Below, one piece after another: positions 28,465 to 37,950 of a DNA stretch of 64,000 nt. Position 1 is the stretch's first letter; every line of letters begins with the position of its first letter. A program made the position numbers and the translations under genes. The DNA is from Bacteroidota bacterium (lineage in GTDB: Bacteria; Bacteroidota; Bacteroidia; AKYH767-A; OLB10). The notes under the pieces are model-generated. The model ran no database searches. It saw only the letters and a list, made by a program, of their open reading frames with translations, and had not been told where the DNA came from. The stretch spans positions 397,695-461,694 of the forward strand of contig JADKDR010000006.1 of assembly GCA_016714535.1 (NCBI GenBank), given 5' to 3'.

Positions 28465-30942
28465 TTAATTGTTACCATTGAGATATATTCCAAAACGCAA
28501 ACCTTGGGCAGAAATTTTATTTTTTTCGAAGCCCATGCAATATGCCATTTGCAACAATCCAAGTTTTTCGACTCCGAAATTAACTTCGTAATACGGGCTC
28601 CTGTGCTTGATGTGCAAAGCGTGCAAAGCAATTACTTCGCGCAGCTTGGCCTTACGCAGCCCTGGCATTTTATTAAACAACAAGCCACCCATATTGTATG
28701 ACATATGTGTTTGTACATAAGGTGCAAAGGTGCTGTGACTGTAGTAATCGAGCATTTGAAAATTTTGCAAAGCAAAATTGGTTAGCACCGTTCGGCTACC
28801 TGTAAAATGAAACCGATCGATAAAATATGATGAATGCTTATCAAAAATTCGTGCTGTTTCAACTGACCAATTTACCTTACCAATCATGCCTAATTTAATA
28901 TCGTCTTCAATGCGCAATTTAAATAAGCTAAAGTTTGCATTGCTATCTGTAAGTCCCAGCGAATTTTTAATAGTAAAATAAATTGTTGGTCCCTTATGAT
29001 TGAGAAGATAAAAATTTTCGGGGTCGCTATAATACGTTTGTTTAAATCGCACGCGCAACATTACTTCGTTTTGCCAAACGGTATGTGGAGCAAAATAGCG
29101 GCTGCGTCTGTTGGGTTGCAGGGGCACATTACTAGTATATCGCTTCAAGTCGTTTTTGCCCCAAGAGTAATTCGTATTATTATATAATTCGCTGCGTGTT
29201 GCCAACTCTGATTTTGTAAAAAACATCAGGCCATTAACAGGTTCACATAAAAAACGTGTTTGCAAAAAATTTTTTTGAAAAAGCTTAAGATAATTTACCT
29301 GATAAAACAATGCATAGGAAGATGCTGCGAGCAGTGGAACCGGACGCGCTTCGTTAAACTGTTCATACTCATGCCCTGCTTTAAACTCTATAGTAATTGC
29401 TTTGCGCGGATTGACAAATGCTGCCAGCTTAATGTCGCCAAGAAATTCGCGAGCAGCAAAGGCATACCGAAAATTACTTTCCATGCGAATATTTCGCTGC
29501 CCCTGTAGTCTTTTTGTCCAATTAATTCCAGTGCCAAGGTTGATGCCTTCTACCGGATTAAACTGTATGTGATAAAGCAAGCCTTCAGCGTTCCATCTCA
29601 CCTTTTTCCATCGCTTACTATATGTATAGCCTCCATATAAAAGCTTTAACGGGTTAAATTTATTATCCCTTTTGTCGAGCGAATCTTTATATGCCCGTGT
29701 ACCTTTTATATCCTCGAGGCTGTCACGTCTACTATAATCACTTTGTTCAATGGCAGTGAGTGGCACAGGGCGCAAGGCTGACCAATAGATACTATCCTTT
29801 TTATTAGCACCATCTTCTACTTTTACTGCAGCTCCGCTGAAAAACTTTCTCTCGAACCCCGGAGATAGATTATAATTAGAAAAAACCGCATGGTACACAC
29901 CATCGCCTTCAAAGCCAAAAAATTTGAAATAGAAACTGAAATTGCATGTTAACGGTAGCCATATACTATCGGTAACCGGAGACAATACCTGCTTTATTCT
30001 CAATGTATCAAGCACTTGCATTTGAGCATCCTTTATCAGGAACATATCAAAACTGTGTACGCGGTAATCTTTGTCTTTAATAAAAATTTCTCCTCGAAAT
30101 ACAGGGTCATTTTTTCTACGCGGAGCAAAAGCAATTTTGTAAATCAATGCATCGTTTTCAAAATAACTTCCAATCAGTTTATACGAATAATAGAACATTG
30201 CGTTTTGTGCCACTGGCGAAACAAATCCTCTTGGATTCAATCCTTCGTAAGGAATCAGGTTTTCGTAAATATTAAATATCATTTGTCCCGCACGATTAAA
30301 GCTAAACGAATTGCTTCGTCCACTCACCTTACTTGATTTCATAATTTCCTTCACCTTTTCGGGCGCTTTGTAATTCAATTGCGAGATGGCCTCTGACAAG
30401 TAAAATATTTTCGTGGTTGAATCAATAATATTATCAAGCGTAACCTTTTGTCCCATAACAGCTTTGGGATATCGTACCATGCGTTGCAATCCTTTGGTGT
30501 ATGCATCGCAAGCAAACTCGTTAACTTGAGTGCGGTAATAATTTCTACGCTCAATTACCTCATTCATTATATCGTAAGCAGGGTCACGCCCTCCTGCCTT
30601 TACTTCTACAGTGCTCAAGTTGTATTGTTCAGGTTGCAGTTGCACATTAAGTTCAATGCTTTCATTTCTTATATCAATATTTTTTTCGAGCGCGGCAAAA
30701 CCAATGTATTTAAAAACAATGGTGTATTTACCGGCAACCAATTGCAATTGATAATTGCCCTCGTTGTTTGATGTTGTTGCAATGGTGCTTCCCTTAATAA
30801 ATATGGTAGTAAATGGTAGCGGCTGATTTTGATGATCCATAATACGGCCATGAACCCCCGCAGCATGAGCATGACCTATAAATAAAACCAACAGCATGAA
30901 AAACAAGGTGCACAAAACCTGAAGCACTTGGTGCAATTGCAT
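28465..30942 (-). CDS. DUF5686-like outer-membrane protein with N-terminal carboxypeptidase-regulatory-like domain
   Basis: 825 residues from ATG 30942. A signal (VLQVLCTLFFMLLVLFIGHA) is followed by a carboxypeptidase-regulatory-like beta-sandwich (~35-120: GVHGRIMDHQNQPLPFTTIF, NNEGNYQLQLVAGKYTIVFK), then a long region matching the Bacteroidota DUF5686 type (YDIMNEVIERRNYYRTQVNE) and a barrel-like C-terminal half. Function is unknown; an outer-membrane location is inferred. The open frame extends upstream to 31572 only because the preceding tag gene is frameshifted into it, so I do not take the N-terminal extension as part of this protein. Confidence 0.8.
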   Translation of the reverse strand: MQLHQVLQVLCTLFFMLLVLFIGHAHAAGVHGRIMDHQNQPLPFTTIFIKGSTIATTSNNEGNYQLQLVAGKYTIVFKYIGFAALEKNIDIRNESIELNVQLQPEQYNLSTVEVKAGGRDPAYDIMNEVIERRNYYRTQVNEFACDAYTKGLQRMVRYPKAVMGQKVTLDNIIDSTTKIFYLSEAISQLNYKAPEKVKEIMKSSKVSGRSNSFSFNRAGQMIFNIYENLIPYEGLNPRGFVSPVAQNAMFYYSYKLIGSYFENDALIYKIAFAPRRKNDPVFRGEIFIKDKDYRVHSFDMFLIKDAQMQVLDTLRIKQVLSPVTDSIWLPLTCNFSFYFKFFGFEGDGVYHAVFSNYNLSPGFERKFFSGAAVKVEDGANKKDSIYWSALRPVPLTAIEQSDYSRRDSLEDIKGTRAYKDSLDKRDNKFNPLKLLYGGYTYSKRWKKVRWNAEGLLYHIQFNPVEGINLGTGINWTKRLQGQRNIRMESNFRYAFAAREFLGDIKLAAFVNPRKAITIEFKAGHEYEQFNEARPVPLLAASSYALFYQVNYLKLFQKNFLQTRFLCEPVNGLMFFTKSELATRSELYNNTNYSWGKNDLKRYTSNVPLQPNRRSRYFAPHTVWQNEVMLRVRFKQTYYSDPENFYLLNHKGPTIYFTIKNSLGLTDSNANFSLFKLRIEDDIKLGMIGKVNWSVETARIFDKHSSYFIDRFHFTGSRTVLTNFALQNFQMLDYYSHSTFAPYVQTHMSYNMGGLLFNKMPGLRKAKLREVIALHALHIKHRSPYYEVNFGVEKLGLLQMAYCMGFEKNKISAQGLRFGIYLNGNN

Positions 30943-30980
30943 GGGTATGGCCTGCTTTATAATATAAGTCACTACTACTT

Positions 30981-31572
30981 TTATAAAGATTTTTTTGGTG
31001 ATACCTTCACTCTTCTGAAACTGCAATCTACCAAATGATCGTTGACCATGCCGGCCGCCTGCATAAATGCATAGCAAATGGTAGTGCCGCAAAATTTGAA
31101 TCCTCGTTTTTTTAAGGTCCTTACTCATGGCATCTGACTCTTTGCTTGAAGCAAGAATTTCCTTTTGAGTCTTGATAGAATTTACAATGGTCTTACCACC
31201 GGTAAATTGCCAAATATATTTTGCAAAGGTGCCAAACTCTTTTTGTACCACAAGAAATTGTTGCGCGTTGGTAACGGTGCTACATATTTTTAATTTGTTA
31301 CGAATGATACCTTCGTTGACGATTAAAGCATCTATTTCTTTTTGACCAAACCTGGCAACTTTTTTCGCATCAAAATTCGCAAAAACTTTACGAAAGTTTT
31401 CGCGTTTTTGAAGTACGATGTTCCAACTCAACCCGGCCTGAAATGTATCTAGCACAAAAAATTCAAAAATTTTTTGATCATCATGTACAGGTACACCCCA
31501 TTCAGTATCGTGATAGGCGCGCATCACATCATTCGACTCGCACCAGGGGCAGCGGATAATTTGTTTTGCCAT
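30981..31572 (-). CDS. tag: DNA-3-methyladenine glycosylase I, with one frameshift
   Basis: 196 residues once corrected. It removes 3-methyladenine from alkylated DNA (base-excision repair). It begins MAKQIIRCPWCESNDVMRAY (zinc-site Cys) and has AYHDTEWGVPVHDD and QAGLSWNIVLQKR; SDAMSKDLKK then meets a run of seven A (+ strand T-run 31107-31113). Removing one A restores RGFKFCGTTICYAFMQAAGM and VNDHLVDCSFRRVKV, with the conserved His and Cys, ending at TAA (30981-30983). Without correction the frame fuses into the DUF5686-like gene. Either a sequencing error or a recent mutation. Confidence 0.85.
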
Positions 31573-31596
31573 AGTTTCATTTTGCTGTTAGGCAGG

Positions 31597-31604
31597 CAAA
31601 GGTA
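31597..31604 (-). promoter_or_regulatory. Putative -7 element for tag
   Basis: TACCTTTG on the minus strand, 24 bases upstream of the tag ATG. The same element is duplicated at 33838-33845 in the second copy of the 427-bp repeat. Confidence 0.5.
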
Positions 31605-31735
31605 ATACGTTTGGTATTGAAATTAGGTTACATTTATGAATAAAAAAATAATAACGTGCCGTAATCGGTTGTGAAAAACCTTTTTGAGAACACATTGATT
31701 ACCTATATACTCTCATCGATACTTTACATGCGATT

Positions 31736-31756
31736 GACGTAGTCTCCGACTACGTC
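31736..31756. repeat. Palindrome inside the direct repeat
   Basis: GACGTAGT and ACTACGTC are perfect 8-bp inverted arms around CTCCG. The half-site GACGTAGTC recurs near 31945 in the same repeat, and all sites are present again in copy 2. Confidence 0.7.
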
Positions 31757-31951
31757 TTTGTGTAATACAATCTTCTATTGTGCAATACAAATTATTTTCT
31801 CAGTTTAGCTTTATCTCCAGCAATATCAGTGTATGCATGAATCTTTAACTAGCTAAATCATATCTATATATAATTACAATTTCCAAACAAACATAATTTC
31901 AAGCACTTGAATAAATGTCATTTTCTGGGCATTATTTACAGTATGACGTAG

Positions 31952-32206
31952 TCAGAGACTAAGCCAAACGGGGGTTGTTCCATCCCAGCGTGCTATATGG
32001 TCTGCATTTACGCCTCCGGCTGCAGTAAATTTTCCGCCTACTATTAAATCACCATTGTAAATGGCAGATGCATACACCCAATCATCCATGCCGCTGCCTA
32101 AGGTTGACCATGTTTGCGAATATGATTTTTGGGATAGCATTAAAATCATCATCAGTAAAAACAGTTTGCTAAAAATGTTTTTCGAATTTATTTTTATTGT
32201 TTTCAT
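31952..32206 (-). pseudogene. Truncated T9SS-type cargo gene (5' fragment)
   Basis: 84 residues. A signal peptide (FSKLFLLMMILMLSQKSYSQ) is followed by WSTLGSGMDDWVYASAIYNG and DLIVGGKFTAAGGVNADHIA, the beginning of a repeat-type exported protein (delta-60/Kelch-like wording GGKFTAAGG). The real sequence ends at the boundary of the direct repeat (31974/31975); the last few residues and the stop come from repeat DNA. It looks cut off by the rearrangement that made the duplication. Confidence 0.7.
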
Positions 32207-32224
32207 CTTGATAATTTTTAGAGA

Positions 32225-33493
32225 TTATTTAATCAATACAAATTTTTTATTTGTTACAAGTTTCTCTTGTATAAAATTAATAAGGTAAACACCATTGGGA
32301 AATGATGTTAAATCAATTTGAATGTTTTGCTGACCATATCCAAGACCCGATTTTGATACTTTCTTTAATACACTGCCACTGGTGTTTAATATTTCAATAG
32401 TGGTTGAACTTTGCAGATTGTTGTTCCATTTTAAATTTAATTGATGATTATCATCTATCCAATTTACTAAATCATTTAAAAGATTTAACTCATTAACACC
32501 AACGGTGTTAGTGTATTTTAAAAAAGTTCCGGCTGCACCAACAGCATAAGCAAGATTAGGTGAGATTACAGAAACATCGGATATGGTAGCAGTTACAGGA
32601 CTTGCTGAAGCAACCCATGTTTTGCCATTATCGTTAGTCATGTATATGATTCCATTCTCGCCAGCAGTAAAACCAAATCCATTTTTTATTTGGATAGTAT
32701 GTAAAGCTGATGTTGTTGGAAGCGCCTGGTTCCATGTTAATCCGGCATTAGTAGTTTGATAAAGTCCATTGGCTGTTGCGGCAAATCCTGTATCCATTGA
32801 AACAAAATACAATGACCAGATGCTTTGCGTAAATGAAATTGGTGACCAGGTAATTCCATCATCAGTACTTTTAAACAATGTACTTCCACCTAACGTGTTT
32901 TCGGCACCTGCATAAACAACTCCGTTGCCAGTGCAAAAAACTGTATGCAATAATGTGTTCTCATTGCTTACTTCCTGGCTTACAGTATAGTCAGTCCAGC
33001 TTCCACCGGCATTCGTAGTTTTATATAGCATTCCTTCAAATGAAGTATAACTAAAATCATAGCGCTGACCTACAGCATAACCGTTAGTGCTGTTAGTGAA
33101 CATTACATTTTCTAAAATTCCTGCCTGGGTTGCAGTTGCATCTACTACTAAATTCCAGGTGCTGCCTCCATTAGTAGTTTGAATAATTCCATTACCAACC
33201 ACTATTCCGTTGTAAGAATTAGTAAACCACACATCGCTCGAAGCATAAAAATAAGTCTGGAATAAACTTCCTGAGGTAATTGTAGCACCACCATCATTTG
33301 TATAAAAACCAAATGGCAGGCGATCAAAATTTTGAATAAACCATCCGACAGCCATTCCTGTATCCGGTTGAGCAGGATCGAACCAACATCCGTATAAATT
33401 TCTGGTGTTGGGTGTTTGCAGTTGAATCCAGGTTTGTGCATTTAATGCTGATGCACTAAATGATATTAGCAGAATTATTAATAGTCTTTTCAT
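32225..33493 (-). CDS. Secreted BNR/Ycf48-like repeat protein with T9SS type A sorting domain
   Basis: 422 residues from ATG 33493, chosen because MKRLLIILLISFSASALNAQ is a clean signal peptide. Six or so repeats of the pattern TTNGGSTWN, TNAGGSWTDY, STDDGITWS and NDNGKTWVAS (Asp-box, Ycf48/BNR-like) form a probable beta-propeller. The C-terminal ~80 residues (IEILNTSGSVLKKVSKSG to LVTNKKFVLIK) are a T9SS sorting domain. It is predicted to be exported or surface attached; substrate unknown. It lies between the two copies of the 427-bp repeat. Confidence 0.82.
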   Translation of the reverse strand: MKRLLIILLISFSASALNAQTWIQLQTPNTRNLYGCWFDPAQPDTGMAVGWFIQNFDRLPFGFYTNDGGATITSGSLFQTYFYASSDVWFTNSYNGIVVGNGIIQTTNGGSTWNLVVDATATQAGILENVMFTNSTNGYAVGQRYDFSYTSFEGMLYKTTNAGGSWTDYTVSQEVSNENTLLHTVFCTGNGVVYAGAENTLGGSTLFKSTDDGITWSPISFTQSIWSLYFVSMDTGFAATANGLYQTTNAGLTWNQALPTTSALHTIQIKNGFGFTAGENGIIYMTNDNGKTWVASASPVTATISDVSVISPNLAYAVGAAGTFLKYTNTVGVNELNLLNDLVNWIDDNHQLNLKWNNNLQSSTTIEILNTSGSVLKKVSKSGLGYGQQNIQIDLTSFPNGVYLINFIQEKLVTNKKFVLIK

Positions 33494-33523
33494 AACTATC
33501 ATGTTTAATAGATTACTTTTCAT

Positions 33524-33788
33524 ATATCTTTTGTTTTCAGAAAAATCTAAATTAATTCACTATTCTCCTATGATATTTATCAGTGAATATTGATGATTAT
33601 TGTCATCTAAATCTGAATGAAATCAACAATAATTACAGCAGTTGACTGTGGCTGGAAAATTTAGCATTTTGTAGATATAGCTATTAAGATCGACATTTGC
33701 AAACATGAACTGAAACGGAATCAGGCTCTGCTGAGGAGCAACCTGCCAGGGATAAGTTCATACCGATGGAATATCTTACCCTAACGGA
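33524..33788. other. Intergenic stretch before repeat copy 2; no gene seen
   Basis: About 265 bases upstream of the BNR-repeat gene. It should hold that gene's promoter. No reading frame or RNA gene is supported. Confidence 0.5.
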
Positions 33789-34214
33789 GGCAGCGGATAA
33801 TTTGTTTTGCAATAATTTCATTTTGCTGTTAGGCTGGCAAAGGTAATACGTTTGGTAGTGAAATTAGGTTACATTAATGAATAAAAAAACAATAACGTGC
33901 CGTAATCGGTTGTGAAAAACCTTTTTGAGAACACATTGATTACCTATATACTCTCATCGATACTTTACATGCGATTGACGTAGTCTCCGACTACGTCTTT
34001 GTGTAATACAATCTTCGATTGTGCAATACAAATTATTTTCTCAGTTTAGCTTTATCTCCAGCAATATCAGTGTATGCATCAATCTTCAACTAGCTAAATC
34101 ATATCTATATTTAATTACATTTTCCAAACAAACATAATTTCAAGCACTTGAATAAATGTCATTTTCTGGGCATTATTTACAGTATGACGTAGTCAGAGAC
34201 TAAGCCAAACGGGG
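33789..34214. repeat. 427-bp direct repeat, copy 2
   Basis: Second copy of 31548-31974. It retains the first codons of tag (AKQIIRC) and its -7 element, but the start codon has become ATT and the match ends after the codon for Cys, so it is non-coding here. It carries the same palindrome (GACGTAGT / ACTACGTC) near 33977-33997. Confidence 0.9.
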
Positions 34215-34502
34215 TAAAAATATAAAGGTGGTGTGTAGTTTTAGTTTCATTGTGTTTTGGTTTTTAGTTAATCAGCCCCGACACTTCGGTCGGGATGCAA
34301 ACATTTTTATTTTTTGTTTCTGTGTTCCGTCATTCCGATTACTATCGGAAGAAGCAATCTCTTCATCGTTTGTTATACAAACTTCGTTTTTGATGCAAGC
34401 ATTTCATTAAAAATAATCAATGGTAAATGTAATGAAAGAAATGGATGAGAAAACATTTTAATCCCAAAAACAACTGGTGTGATAAATAGTGCAAAATTCT
34501 AT
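34215..34502. other. Intergenic region with two hairpins; no gene seen
   Basis: Contains CCCGAC-ACTTCG-GTCGGG (about 34276-34294) and CCGAT-TACT-ATCGG (about 34336-34349). The second lies in a phrase (CATTCCGATTACTATCGGAA) of the kind dispersed in some genomes. No reading frame is supported. The hairpins could end the cvpA transcript or be small dispersed repeats. Confidence 0.45.
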
Positions 34503-35036
34503 TCAATCAACCTTATCCAGATCCTTACCGGGCAGGTTATCTTTAAATTCCTTTTTCACCATTTCTAATGCCGGTGTAATAAGACTGCCAAGAGCAAGGG
34601 TAGGTTGATACAAGTATGCTTCTTTCTTAATTTCGGGAGCAATAAGATGTGCTGCAGGTTCCAGTTGTTGTGTCATATTTAAAAATACACTTACAATCAA
34701 ACCAAATTTTAAAGCACCCAGCAAACCGCCTGCAATTTTATTAAATAGATTAAGGCCGGTAGCTTTCAAAATGGTTTCAATAAACTTTGCAAAAAATATT
34801 AATACCAACACTACTGCTGCTATTACCAGTATAAATGAAATTAATGGAAGAATGGGGCTGTTGCTGTCAAACTTATCAGCAAGTAAAACATTAACCGTTC
34901 CGGCTAATTTAAACGCAAGAAACAAACCAACAATCATTCCGATGATCATGGCAATCTGATGTACTATGCCTTTGGTAAAGCCTTGGTAAAATCCATAGAT
35001 TAGAGGAATAGCAATTACGATATCGAGCCAGTTCAT
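34503..35036 (-). CDS. CvpA family membrane protein
   Basis: 177 residues from ATG 35036 (MNWLDIVIAIPLIYGFYQGF), five bases after the alaS stop; the frame is open a little further upstream inside alaS. Four hydrophobic spans, and the pattern GFxxGxxxQIAMIIGMIVG with a later LNLFNKIAGGLLGALKFGLI, match the CvpA family (colicin V production protein; inner membrane, role in envelope maintenance not well defined). Probably cotranscribed with alaS. Confidence 0.82.
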   Translation of the reverse strand: MNWLDIVIAIPLIYGFYQGFTKGIVHQIAMIIGMIVGLFLAFKLAGTVNVLLADKFDSNSPILPLISFILVIAAVVLVLIFFAKFIETILKATGLNLFNKIAGGLLGALKFGLIVSVFLNMTQQLEPAAHLIAPEIKKEAYLYQPTLALGSLITPALEMVKKEFKDNLPGKDLDKVD

Positions 35037-35040
35037 GGGC

Positions 35041-37650
35041 TTAAATGTTTTTAAAATATTGCAAACCTGCATCTACAGCATCTTTCAGGCCTTGCAACAG
35101 CTTGCCTCCGGCAGTAGCATAAAATGGTTGCCCTCCACCTCCACCTTGTATATGCTTTGCAAGATCGCGCAAGATGGTAGCCGCATTTAAATTTTTATCT
35201 GTAACTAAATTATCAGATATGATGAGCGACAACAATGGCTTGTCATCAACCACGGTAGCAAGTAAAGCAACTATATTGGGTTCTTGATTTTTTATCTCAA
35301 ACGAAATGCTCTTTACTGCCTCGGCACTTGCGATATCTACCTGGCTACAAATAAGATTAAATCCATTGCAGGAAATTTTATGTGTGAGTAAATCTTGTTT
35401 CACGGCCCGTGCTTTTTGCATGATCATGCTCTCGATACGCGATTGCATTTGAGCATTATCATCAATTAATGCTTGTATGCTCTTCACCAAATCTTTCGGA
35501 TTCTTAAGCAAGATACGAGCCTGATGCAGCGTTTCATTTTCGGCAGCTATTACCTGCTCGGCACCGAGTGATGTTACGGCTTCAATCCTGCGCACACCAG
35601 CTGCTACAGCACCTTCGCTCATAATTTTAAAATATCCGATTTCGCCAGTAGCCTGCACGTGGGTGCCTCCGCATAACTCTACCGAATAATTTCTATCAAA
35701 CGTTATTACACGCACAAAGTCACCGTACTTTTCGCCAAACAAGGCCATTGCTCCCATCTCTGTAGCTTTTTGTATGGGCACATTGCGTTGTTCATTAAGT
35801 GGAATGTTCTTGCGTATTTGTTCATTTACCTCCGCCTCTATCCGTTTAAGTTCGGCCTCGTCCACTTTTTGAAAATGCGAAAAATCGAATCGCGTATACT
35901 CCGGATTCACCAGCGAACCCTTTTGGGCCACATGGGTGCCAAGTACATTTCGCAATGCAGCATGCATCAGGTGAGTGGCGCTGTGGTTGCTGTTAGTTAA
36001 CTTTCGCTTCTCGTTATTAACGGTAGCCTTATAGGTTCCTTCGAGCAACGCAGGAATCTTATCACACACATGAATGTTCAGGTTATTTTCCCTCTTGGTA
36101 TCTAGGATGTGAATGGTTTCTTTTCCGTTGGTAAGAGTACCCGTATCGCCTACCTGCCCTCCACTTTCTGCATAAAAAGGTGTATGGTTAAGCACTAGGT
36201 GATATTGCTCTTTGCTTTTCGATTTTACTTTTCGGTACTTAATTATCTCAGCATCGCAAGTAAGTGCATCATAACCAACAAATGATACCGTATCGTCATC
36301 GGTAAGAATAATCCAATCATCCGTATCTACCGCAGTTGCATTACGCGAGCGAGTTTTTTGCTCGGCCATGCATATATTAAATCCATCGTGATCTACTTCC
36401 AGATTTTTTTCGCGCGCCATTAAATCTGTTAAGTCTTTTGGAAAGCCATACGTATCGTACAATTCAAAAGCAAAGGAGCCCTCAATTTTTTTATTGCCGT
36501 AGGCTTCAAATTTTTTAATGCCTGTTTCTAGTGTGCGCAAAAAACTTATTTCTTCTTCCATAATCACTTTCATCACAAACTCCTGTTGTGCATATAATTC
36601 CTTAAATACGTCTTTAAATTGTAATGCCAGCACAGGCACAAGTTTATGCATAAAGGCATCTTTAATATTTAAAAAAGTAAAAGCATACCGCACAGCCCTG
36701 CGCAATATTCTGCGTATTACATAGCCCGCTTTAACATTAGCAGGCAACTGTCCATCGGCTATGGTAAAGGAAATTGCACGTATATGATCAACCATGACAC
36801 GCATGGCAATATCGGTTTTCTCATTATCGCCATATTTTATACCGCAATGATTGCTAATAAATTGAATCATCGGTTGAAACACATCGGTATCATAATTACT
36901 TTTTACATTTTGCAATGCCATACACAAGCGCTCGAATCCCATGCCGGTATCTACATGTTGCGCAGGCAACTTCTCTAAGGAGCCATCGGCCTTACGATTA
37001 AACTCCATAAATACATTATTCCAAATCTCTATCACATGCGGATGGCTTTCATTTACAAGTGTTTTGCCGTCCACCGTTTTTCGCTCATCATCATCACGTA
37101 TGTCTACATGTATTTCGCTGCATGGACCGCAAGGCCCCATCTCGCCCATTTCCCAAAAATTATCCTTTTTGTTGCCCTTCAATATGCGGTCTTCTGCAAT
37201 CCACTGTTTCCAATAGTTGTATGAGTCTGCATCAAAGGCCAGGTTTTCTTTTGCATCGCCTTCAAACACGGTAACGTACAATCTGTCTTTCGGAATTTTA
37301 TACACTTCGGTAAGCAACTCCCAGCTCCAGGCAATGGCTTCTTTTTTAAAATAATCGCCAAACGACCAGTTACCAAGCATTTCGAACATGGTATGGTGGT
37401 AAGTATCTACCCCTACCTCTTCCAGGTCATTATGCTTGCCACTTACACGCAAGCACTTTTGGGTATCGGCCACGCGTGCATTCTTAATGGGTTGGTTACC
37501 AAGAAAAATATCTTTGAATGGCGCCATACCACTATTTATAAACATGAGGGTAGGGTCATTCTTCACCACTAGCGGTGCACTGTCTACTATTACATGATTC
37601 TTGCTCCTGAAAAAATCAAGAAAAGCACTGCGTATCTCATTTGAAGTCAT
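35041..37650 (-). CDS. alaS: Alanyl-tRNA synthetase
   Basis: 869 residues from ATG 37650 (MTSNEIRSAFLDFFRSKNHV); another ATG is immediately upstream at 37653. It charges tRNA-Ala. Visible parts are the class II catalytic core with NSGMAPFKDIFLG and GMGFERLCMAL, the editing domain with HSATHLMHAAL and VELCGGTHV (zinc-site Cys and His), and the C-terminal oligomerisation part ending in the glycine-rich HIQGGGGGQPFYATAGG. TATTTTTG at 37682-37689 (minus) is a likely -7 element. Confidence 0.97.
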   Translation of the reverse strand: MTSNEIRSAFLDFFRSKNHVIVDSAPLVVKNDPTLMFINSGMAPFKDIFLGNQPIKNARVADTQKCLRVSGKHNDLEEVGVDTYHHTMFEMLGNWSFGDYFKKEAIAWSWELLTEVYKIPKDRLYVTVFEGDAKENLAFDADSYNYWKQWIAEDRILKGNKKDNFWEMGEMGPCGPCSEIHVDIRDDDERKTVDGKTLVNESHPHVIEIWNNVFMEFNRKADGSLEKLPAQHVDTGMGFERLCMALQNVKSNYDTDVFQPMIQFISNHCGIKYGDNEKTDIAMRVMVDHIRAISFTIADGQLPANVKAGYVIRRILRRAVRYAFTFLNIKDAFMHKLVPVLALQFKDVFKELYAQQEFVMKVIMEEEISFLRTLETGIKKFEAYGNKKIEGSFAFELYDTYGFPKDLTDLMAREKNLEVDHDGFNICMAEQKTRSRNATAVDTDDWIILTDDDTVSFVGYDALTCDAEIIKYRKVKSKSKEQYHLVLNHTPFYAESGGQVGDTGTLTNGKETIHILDTKRENNLNIHVCDKIPALLEGTYKATVNNEKRKLTNSNHSATHLMHAALRNVLGTHVAQKGSLVNPEYTRFDFSHFQKVDEAELKRIEAEVNEQIRKNIPLNEQRNVPIQKATEMGAMALFGEKYGDFVRVITFDRNYSVELCGGTHVQATGEIGYFKIMSEGAVAAGVRRIEAVTSLGAEQVIAAENETLHQARILLKNPKDLVKSIQALIDDNAQMQSRIESMIMQKARAVKQDLLTHKISCNGFNLICSQVDIASAEAVKSISFEIKNQEPNIVALLATVVDDKPLLSLIISDNLVTDKNLNAATILRDLAKHIQGGGGGQPFYATAGGKLLQGLKDAVDAGLQYFKNI

Positions 37651-37681
37651 CATACGTGCAACATTTTTTTTTTGCGAAGCG

Positions 37682-37689
37682 CAAAAATA
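37682..37689 (-). promoter_or_regulatory. Putative -7 element for alaS
   Basis: TATTTTTG on the minus strand, matching TAnnTTTG, ~32 bases upstream of the chosen start. Confidence 0.5.
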
Positions 37690-37861
37690 GAAAAATGCAC
37701 GAAGCAATCGTACCCGGGCTCTATATCAATTAATCAAGGCGTAATATGTGTACTTGCTACAAAAATCCAGTATGCCTTACCATAGTTTATAAGTGATATC
37801 CCGATGCGCCCAGAAAAAGACACTTTATTTGCATTTTCATAACAATTACGCCTCTAATTTG

Positions 37862-37895
37862 TTGTTGCTTATGGCTGTTGAAAACCGTACCTTCG
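37862..37895 (+). promoter_or_regulatory. Putative suf operon promoter
   Basis: TTGTTG at 37862-37867 and TACCTTCG at 37888-37895 are spaced as in Bacteroidota -33/-7 promoters, ~55 bases before the sufA start. No binding site for an iron-sulfur regulator could be identified. Confidence 0.45.
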
Positions 37896-37950
37896 CGGCC
37901 TAATTGGAGGGTTTGAATTGTTCATAACCCTTTCTCAAAAATAAAACAAG

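Larger units (their letters stand above)
31548..31974. repeat. 427-bp direct repeat, copy 1
   Basis: Nearly identical to 33789-34214 with only scattered substitutions and small indels. It covers the first ~8 codons of tag, its promoter and ~350 bases upstream, including the palindrome GACGTAGT-CTCCG-ACTACGTC (31736-31756) and the phrase GACGTAGTCAGAGACTAAGC near the end. The right boundary cuts a T9SS cargo gene. No gene is seen inside the non-tag part. Confidence 0.9.

Noticed and set aside
28465..31572. Natural fusion of a DNA glycosylase with an outer-membrane protein
   Set aside because: The Tag family sequence continues in the other frame to its normal end, so the join results from a one-base shift in an A-run.
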